Shown piece by piece: positions 59,525 to 64,000 of a DNA stretch of 64,000 bases. The stretch's first letter is position 1. The number at the start of each line of letters is the position of its first letter. Origin of the DNA: Chloroflexota bacterium (lineage in GTDB: Bacteria > Chloroflexota > Limnocylindria > Limnocylindrales > CSP1-4). The notes under the pieces are model-generated. The model was not told the origin of the DNA. It searched no databases and worked only from the letters and a program-made list of their open reading frames with translations. The translations under genes were made by a program, and so were the position numbers. The DNA is taken from assembly GCA_017853275.1 (NCBI GenBank), contig JAFMJV010000005.1:1-64000 (forward strand), in the 5' to 3' direction.

Positions 59525-60777
59525 GCGGCGGGCGGGCGGGCGGGATCGGCCTCGCGTGGGCGGTCGCGCGGCGCGACTACCTGCGCACGGTGCGCCGGCG
59601 CGGCTTCCTCGTGGCCACCTTCACCCTCCCCCTCACGATCGCGGGCTTCCTCCTTCTCGGCACGCTCGTGGGGAGCTCGGCGGTCCCCGCGGGCGGCGGG
59701 CCGGTCCCGATCGTCGTCGTGGCGGAGACCGCGGTGGACCTGCGCGGGGCCGCGGCGGTCGTCCCCGGCGTCACGCTCACCGACCGGGCCACGGCGGAGG
59801 AGCGGAGCGCGACGGGCGAGATCCCCGCCTGGTTCCTCGTCCCGGAAGGCTGGCCCGCCGATCCCCGGGTGATCCGGACGACCGGGGCGGCGCAGCAGCT
59901 CGACCTCGGCGACGCCGGCCGGGAGAGCGCGGAGCAGGCCTCGCTCGACGCCCTCCTCCGCCTGGCGCTCACGGAGGCCGGCGGTCTCGACCCGCTGGCG
60001 CAGGAGCGGATCCTCCTCCCGGCGATCGTGGAGACGCGCACGGAGACCGGGACGACCGTCTCGGCGGCCGCGCTCGCGGCGTCGTTCATCGTCCCCTTCG
60101 CCTTCGCCCTGCTCTTCGTCCTCGCGATCTTCGTCACGAGCGGCTACCTCCTCCAGTCCGTGACCGAGGAGAAGGAGAACCGGGTCGTGGAGATCGTCCT
60201 CAGCTCCGTCCCGGCCTTTCCGCTCATGGGCGGCAAGATCCTCGGGCTCGGCGCCGCGGGCCTCACCCAGGCGACGATCTGGGCGATCACGGCGCTGCTC
60301 GGGATCTCCCTCCTCGGCGACCGGATCGGCGGCCTGCCGGAGATCGTCCCGGACCCGCTCGTCGTCCTCCTCGCCGCGTCCTACTTCGTCCTCGGCTACC
60401 TCGCCTTCGGGGCGATCTTCGCGGCGATCGGGGCCCTGGCACCCGGGACGCGGGAGGCCCAGCAGTACTCCGGCTTCCTCGGCTTCTTCGCCGTCCTGCC
60501 GCTCGTCCTCTCGGCCGGGATCGCGAGCGATGCCGGCTCGCCGCTCGTCTGGGCGCTGGCGGCGATCCCGCTCACCGCGCCCTCCACGCTCCTCCTCGTC
60601 CTCGCGCTCGGGGACGGGATCCCGTGGCCGATGGTCGGGCTCTCGCTCGTCTCGCTCACCGGCTGGATCATCCTTGCGACCGCGGGGTCCGCCCGCGTCT
60701 TCCGGGCGACGATCCTCCTCTACGGCGCGCGCCCCTCGGTGCGCACGATCGTGGACGCGCTCCTCGCCCGAGGCTGA
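59521..60777 (+). CDS. ABC-2 family permease (NatB-like)
   Basis: TM segments; QSVTEEKENRVVEIVLSSV; GTGA overlap. Confidence 0.9.
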   Translation: MSGGRAGGIGLAWAVARRDYLRTVRRRGFLVATFTLPLTIAGFLLLGTLVGSSAVPAGGGPVPIVVVAETAVDLRGAAAVVPGVTLTDRATAEERSATGEIPAWFLVPEGWPADPRVIRTTGAAQQLDLGDAGRESAEQASLDALLRLALTEAGGLDPLAQERILLPAIVETRTETGTTVSAAALAASFIVPFAFALLFVLAIFVTSGYLLQSVTEEKENRVVEIVLSSVPAFPLMGGKILGLGAAGLTQATIWAITALLGISLLGDRIGGLPEIVPDPLVVLLAASYFVLGYLAFGAIFAAIGALAPGTREAQQYSGFLGFFAVLPLVLSAGIASDAGSPLVWALAAIPLTAPSTLLLVLALGDGIPWPMVGLSLVSLTGWIILATAGSARVFRATILLYGARPSVRTIVDALLARG

Positions 60778-60792
60778 GCCCGGAAACGACGA

Positions 60793-60821
60793 GGCCGGCG
60801 CCCCGCTCGGGGTCGCCGGCC
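60793..60821. terminator. Bidirectional terminator hairpin
   Basis: GGCCGGCG-CCCCG-CT-CGGGG-T-CGCCGGCC between convergent genes. Confidence 0.65.
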
Positions 60822-60846
60822 CGGTGCCGTCAGGAGCGGACGCGGG

Positions 60847-61137
60847 TCAGGCCCGCGGCTTCCACTCGTCCACGGTGGCGCGCGCGGCGGCCCGGTCCTT
60901 GAACCAGCGGGCGTTGACGCCGGCGTACGCGGCCATCTCCGCGGGGAGCGAGTCCTCCGGGTAGATCGCGTTGACCGGGCACTCCGGCTCGCAGGCTCCG
61001 CAGTCGATGCACTCGTCCGGATCGATCGAGAGCATCCGGTCCACACCCTGCTCGAAGTGGATGCAGTCGACGGGGCAGACCGCCACGCACGACTGGTCCA
61101 TCACGTCGATACACGGCTCCGCGATGACGTAGGCCAT
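60847..61137 (-). CDS. Seven-iron-type ferredoxin
   Basis: CIDVMDQSCVAVCPVDCI and CIDCGACEPECPVNAI. Confidence 0.93.
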   Translation of the reverse strand: MAYVIAEPCIDVMDQSCVAVCPVDCIHFEQGVDRMLSIDPDECIDCGACEPECPVNAIYPEDSLPAEMAAYAGVNARWFKDRAAARATVDEWKPRA

Positions 61138-61219
61138 TCCTGTCGCTCTCCCTGGTCAGCCGGCCGTGCAGGCGGCGGCACGCTCGATCGAAGGGCGGCA
61201 GAAGCCGCCGCCCCGCATC

Positions 61220-61747
61220 TTACCCCGCGGCGCGCAGCTCCACCGCCCCCACCATGCCGCGCTCGGGGTGGCCGGGGAGGTTGCAGCGGAGGAGAAGCTC
61301 CACGCCCTCCGGGACCCGCAGCTCCACCACCTCCCGGCCGCCCGATCCAAGGAGGACCCGGAGGCCGGGGATCCCGGGCGGGATGCTCGCCGGCGGTGGC
61401 GTCGTGAAGGGGGCGGGCGGGGTCGCGAGGTCGGCACCCGCCCAGGCCTGCTGGAAGCCCGCATCCCCGAGCGCGAGCTCGTGCTCCACGAGGCCGCCGT
61501 TGAAGACGGTGAGTCGGATCGTCTCGCCGGGGACGAGGACGACCGGGGTGGGGTCGAAGCGGTAGTCGCGCATGATCACGGTGACCGCGCGCGGACGCTC
61601 CGGCGTTCCAGGCTCGGCGATGGCGACCGAGGGGGCGGGGTCGAGCGAGCGCTGGGCACCCACAAGGACGAGCCCGATCGAGATCGCGAAGAAGAGCACG
61701 ACCACGAGGACCGGCGCGCGGGAGATGGGAGACGGGGCGCGCGTCAC
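61220..61747 (-). CDS. Membrane-anchored cupredoxin-like protein
   Basis: N-terminal TM; type-1 Cu ligands VEHELAL and [14 protein letters not shown] start. Confidence 0.8.
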   Translation of the reverse strand: MTRAPSPISRAPVLVVVLFFAISIGLVLVGAQRSLDPAPSVAIAEPGTPERPRAVTVIMRDYRFDPTPVVLVPGETIRLTVFNGGLVEHELALGDAGFQQAWAGADLATPPAPFTTPPPASIPPGIPGLRVLLGSGGREVVELRVPEGVELLLRCNLPGHPERGMVGAVELRAAG

Positions 61748-61883
61748 GAACGGGAATCTACCCCCTTGCACCGGCGTGCGAAACTTCCCGGCAGGGCCGG
61801 TGGGAGGAGACCGGCCCGCTCCTCCGTGGCACCCGGACCGACCCGGGCCTCCTCCCGCCCGCCGGCGACCGAACCGAGGCCCG

Positions 61884-62981
61884 ATGACCGTCTCGCCGAC
61901 CCCTTCCGCCGCCCCGGGCTCGCCGACGCGCGCCGCGGTCCGGATGGAGGGCCTGCGCAAGACCTACGGCGAGGTCGTCGCGGTCGAGGGGCTGGACCTG
62001 GAGATCGGCGCCGGGGAGTTCTTCTCCCTCCTCGGCCCGTCGGGCTCGGGGAAGACGACGACCCTCCGGATGATCGCCGGGTTCGAGCTCCCCACCGCGG
62101 GCCGGATCCTCCTGGACGGCGAGGATGTCTCCCAGCGGCCGCCCTACGAGCGGGACGTGAACACCGTCTTCCAGGACTACGCGCTCTTCCCGCATCTCAG
62201 CGTGGGCGAGAACGTGGGCTACGGGCTGATGATCCGCAAGGTCCCCCGGGACGAGCGGGCGCGCCGGGTGGCCGACGCGCTCCGGATGGTCCGCCTCACG
62301 GGCCTGGACGACCGGCGGCCGGGCCAGCTCTCCGGCGGCCAGCGGCAGCGGGTCGCCCTTGCCCGGGCGCTCGTCAACCGCCCCCGCGTCCTCCTCCTGG
62401 ACGAGCCGCTCGGCGCGCTCGACCTGAAGCTCCGCCAGGAGATGCAGGTGGAGCTGAAGACGATCCAGCAGGAGGTGGGGATCACCTTCATCTACGTCAC
62501 CCACGACCAGGACGAGGCGCTCTCGATGAGCGACCGGATCGCGATCTTCAACCAGGGCCGGGTGGAGCAGGTCGGCTCCCCGGCGGATGTCTACGAGCGC
62601 CCCGCGACCGCCTTCGTGGCGGGCTTCGTGGGCATCTCGAACATCCTCGAGGGTGCGGTCGCCGCCTTCGTGACGGATGGCGCCGGGACGGTCACCGTGC
62701 GCCCGGAGAAGATCCACCTCCTGGATCCGGGGGACCCGGTTCCGGCCGGCTCGGTCGCGCTCACCGGCCGCGTCCACGATGTCGTCTACCTGGGCTCGGA
62801 CACGAAGTACCTCGTGGAGCTCGACGCGGGCGGGACGCTCGCGGTCATCAAGCAGAACGTCGCGACCTCCTCGATGGAGGCGCTCGCCCTGAAGGGGAAG
62901 CCGGTCCTGCTCGCGTGGGACCGGACGCATACCCTGCCGGTCGCCGCGGATGGCGCCGGCGGGGGTCCTTCCCCGACCTGA
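61884..62981 (+). CDS. potA: ABC transporter ATP-binding protein, spermidine/putrescine type
   Basis: [52 protein letters not shown]-like C-terminus. Confidence 0.9.
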   Translation: MTVSPTPSAAPGSPTRAAVRMEGLRKTYGEVVAVEGLDLEIGAGEFFSLLGPSGSGKTTTLRMIAGFELPTAGRILLDGEDVSQRPPYERDVNTVFQDYALFPHLSVGENVGYGLMIRKVPRDERARRVADALRMVRLTGLDDRRPGQLSGGQRQRVALARALVNRPRVLLLDEPLGALDLKLRQEMQVELKTIQQEVGITFIYVTHDQDEALSMSDRIAIFNQGRVEQVGSPADVYERPATAFVAGFVGISNILEGAVAAFVTDGAGTVTVRPEKIHLLDPGDPVPAGSVALTGRVHDVVYLGSDTKYLVELDAGGTLAVIKQNVATSSMEALALKGKPVLLAWDRTHTLPVAADGAGGGPSPT

Positions 62982-63028
62982 AGCACGGCCCCATCGACGG
63001 AGGCGAAGGTTCCAGAGTGGAGGGAACG

Positions 63029-64000
63029 ATGAAGGGATCGATCCGCAGGACGCTCAGCGCGGGGGTCGGGCTCACGCTCGCGCTCGCCGCGATCGCGCCG
63101 GGTGCGACGCTCGCGCAGGACGTGCCCGAGGGCGCGATGACGGAGATCGGTGCGCCGGAAGGTGCGCTCGAGATCGTCGCCTGGGCGGGCTATGTCGAGG
63201 ACGGGTCGAACGACCCGGCGCTCGACTGGGTCTCCTCGTTCGAGGAGGAGACGGGCTGCCAGGTGAACGTGACGCTCGGCAACACGTCGGACGAGATGTT
63301 CACCCTCATGCAGTCCGGGAACTACGACCTCGTCTCCGCCTCCGGTGATGCGTCGAACCGGCTGATCTCGGCGGGCTCGGTGCAGCCGATCAACCTCGCG
63401 CTCATCCCGAACTACGTGGATGTCTTCGAGGGCCTGAAGAACAAGCCCCACAACACGGTGAACGGCGTCCCCTACGGCGTCCCGCACGGCCGTGGCGCGA
63501 ACCTCCTCATGTACAACACCGAGGCCGTGACGCCGGCGCCCGACAGCTGGAGCGTCGTCTTCGACCCGGCCTCCCCGTACGCGGGCAAGGTGACCGCCTA
63601 TGACAGCCCGATCTACATCGCGGATGCGGCGGTCTACCTCATGACCCACAACCCGGAGCTGGGGATCACGAACCCCTACGCGCTGGACGAGACCCAGTTC
63701 GCCGCCGCGGTCGACCTGCTCAAGCAGCAGCGCGCGATCATCGGCCGCTACTGGGCTCTCTACACGGACGAGATCGCGGCCTTCCAGTCCGGCGACAGCG
63801 TCGTCGGCACGACCTGGCAGGTGATCGCGAACGTCCTCCAGGGGAGCGAGCCCGCGACCCCGATCGAGGCGATCCTCCCGATGGAGGGATCGACCGGCTG
63901 GTCGGATACCTGGATGCTCTCGTCGATGGCGCAGCACCCGAACTGCGGCTACCTCTTCATGAACCACATCATCTCGCCCGCGGTGAACGCGGCCGCCACG
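63029..64000 (+). CDS. potD: Extracellular polyamine-type solute-binding protein (3' truncated by window)
   Basis: Signal peptide; IVAWAGYVEDGSNDPALDWVSSFEEETGCQVNV; continues past window; absent from ORF track because no stop. Confidence 0.88.
   Translation, partial: MKGSIRRTLSAGVGLTLALAAIAPGATLAQDVPEGAMTEIGAPEGALEIVAWAGYVEDGSNDPALDWVSSFEEETGCQVNVTLGNTSDEMFTLMQSGNYDLVSASGDASNRLISAGSVQPINLALIPNYVDVFEGLKNKPHNTVNGVPYGVPHGRGANLLMYNTEAVTPAPDSWSVVFDPASPYAGKVTAYDSPIYIADAAVYLMTHNPELGITNPYALDETQFAAAVDLLKQQRAIIGRYWALYTDEIAAFQSGDSVVGTTWQVIANVLQGSEPATPIEAILPMEGSTGWSDTWMLSSMAQHPNCGYLFMNHIISPAVNAAAT

Noticed and set aside
1-64000. tRNA, rRNA, insertion sequences, prophage, toxin-antitoxin or defence islands
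   Set aside because: Intergenic gaps are mostly under 100 bp and accounted for; no transposase, integrase, Cas or toxin motifs recognised.

Overview
This is a gene-dense, very high-GC bacterial chromosomal window. The flavour is Chloroflexota-like, inferred only from gene content and codon bias. No rRNA, tRNA, CRISPR array, transposase or phage genes were seen. Main blocks: a triple AOC/dirigent-barrel secreted protein and FabF; a PrsW-like/sedolisin/thioesterase operon; GH18 and SpoIID wall enzymes; CopA; KorAB; an FMN-riboswitch-controlled ABC transporter (riboflavin-type); an FGGY kinase; arginine biosynthesis (argC-J-B, argF, argG-H) followed by an unusual sulfotransferase/ScyD-like tail; lysine biosynthesis (dapB-dapA-dapD-lysA); ArgR with an OmpR regulator; a GAF histidine kinase and MetH; a KDG kinase/KDPG aldolase/SDR/FAD oxidoreductase/PTE-lactonase sugar-acid locus; ProC; a zinc-ribbon methyltransferase with a cytosolic BtuF-like protein; an ABC-2 exporter; a ferredoxin; a cupredoxin; and the start of a Pot-type polyamine ABC system. 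Most interesting signals: (1) an unannotated 21-codon leader ORF (MANHDFPKRKRTRPCLEAAVR*) with its own promoter, an 11-bp stem and an intrinsic terminator ahead of dapB, a candidate leader-peptide attenuator; (2) a clear FMN riboswitch ahead of an ABC transporter whose ATPase lacks a normal start codon; (3) at least a dozen genes whose -10 box lies 6-9 nt before the start codon (leaderless mRNAs); (4) three convergent gene pairs sharing one CTAG as overlapping stop codons; (5) helically phased TGCA motifs between argF and argG. The many long antisense ORFs in the track are GC-bias artefacts.
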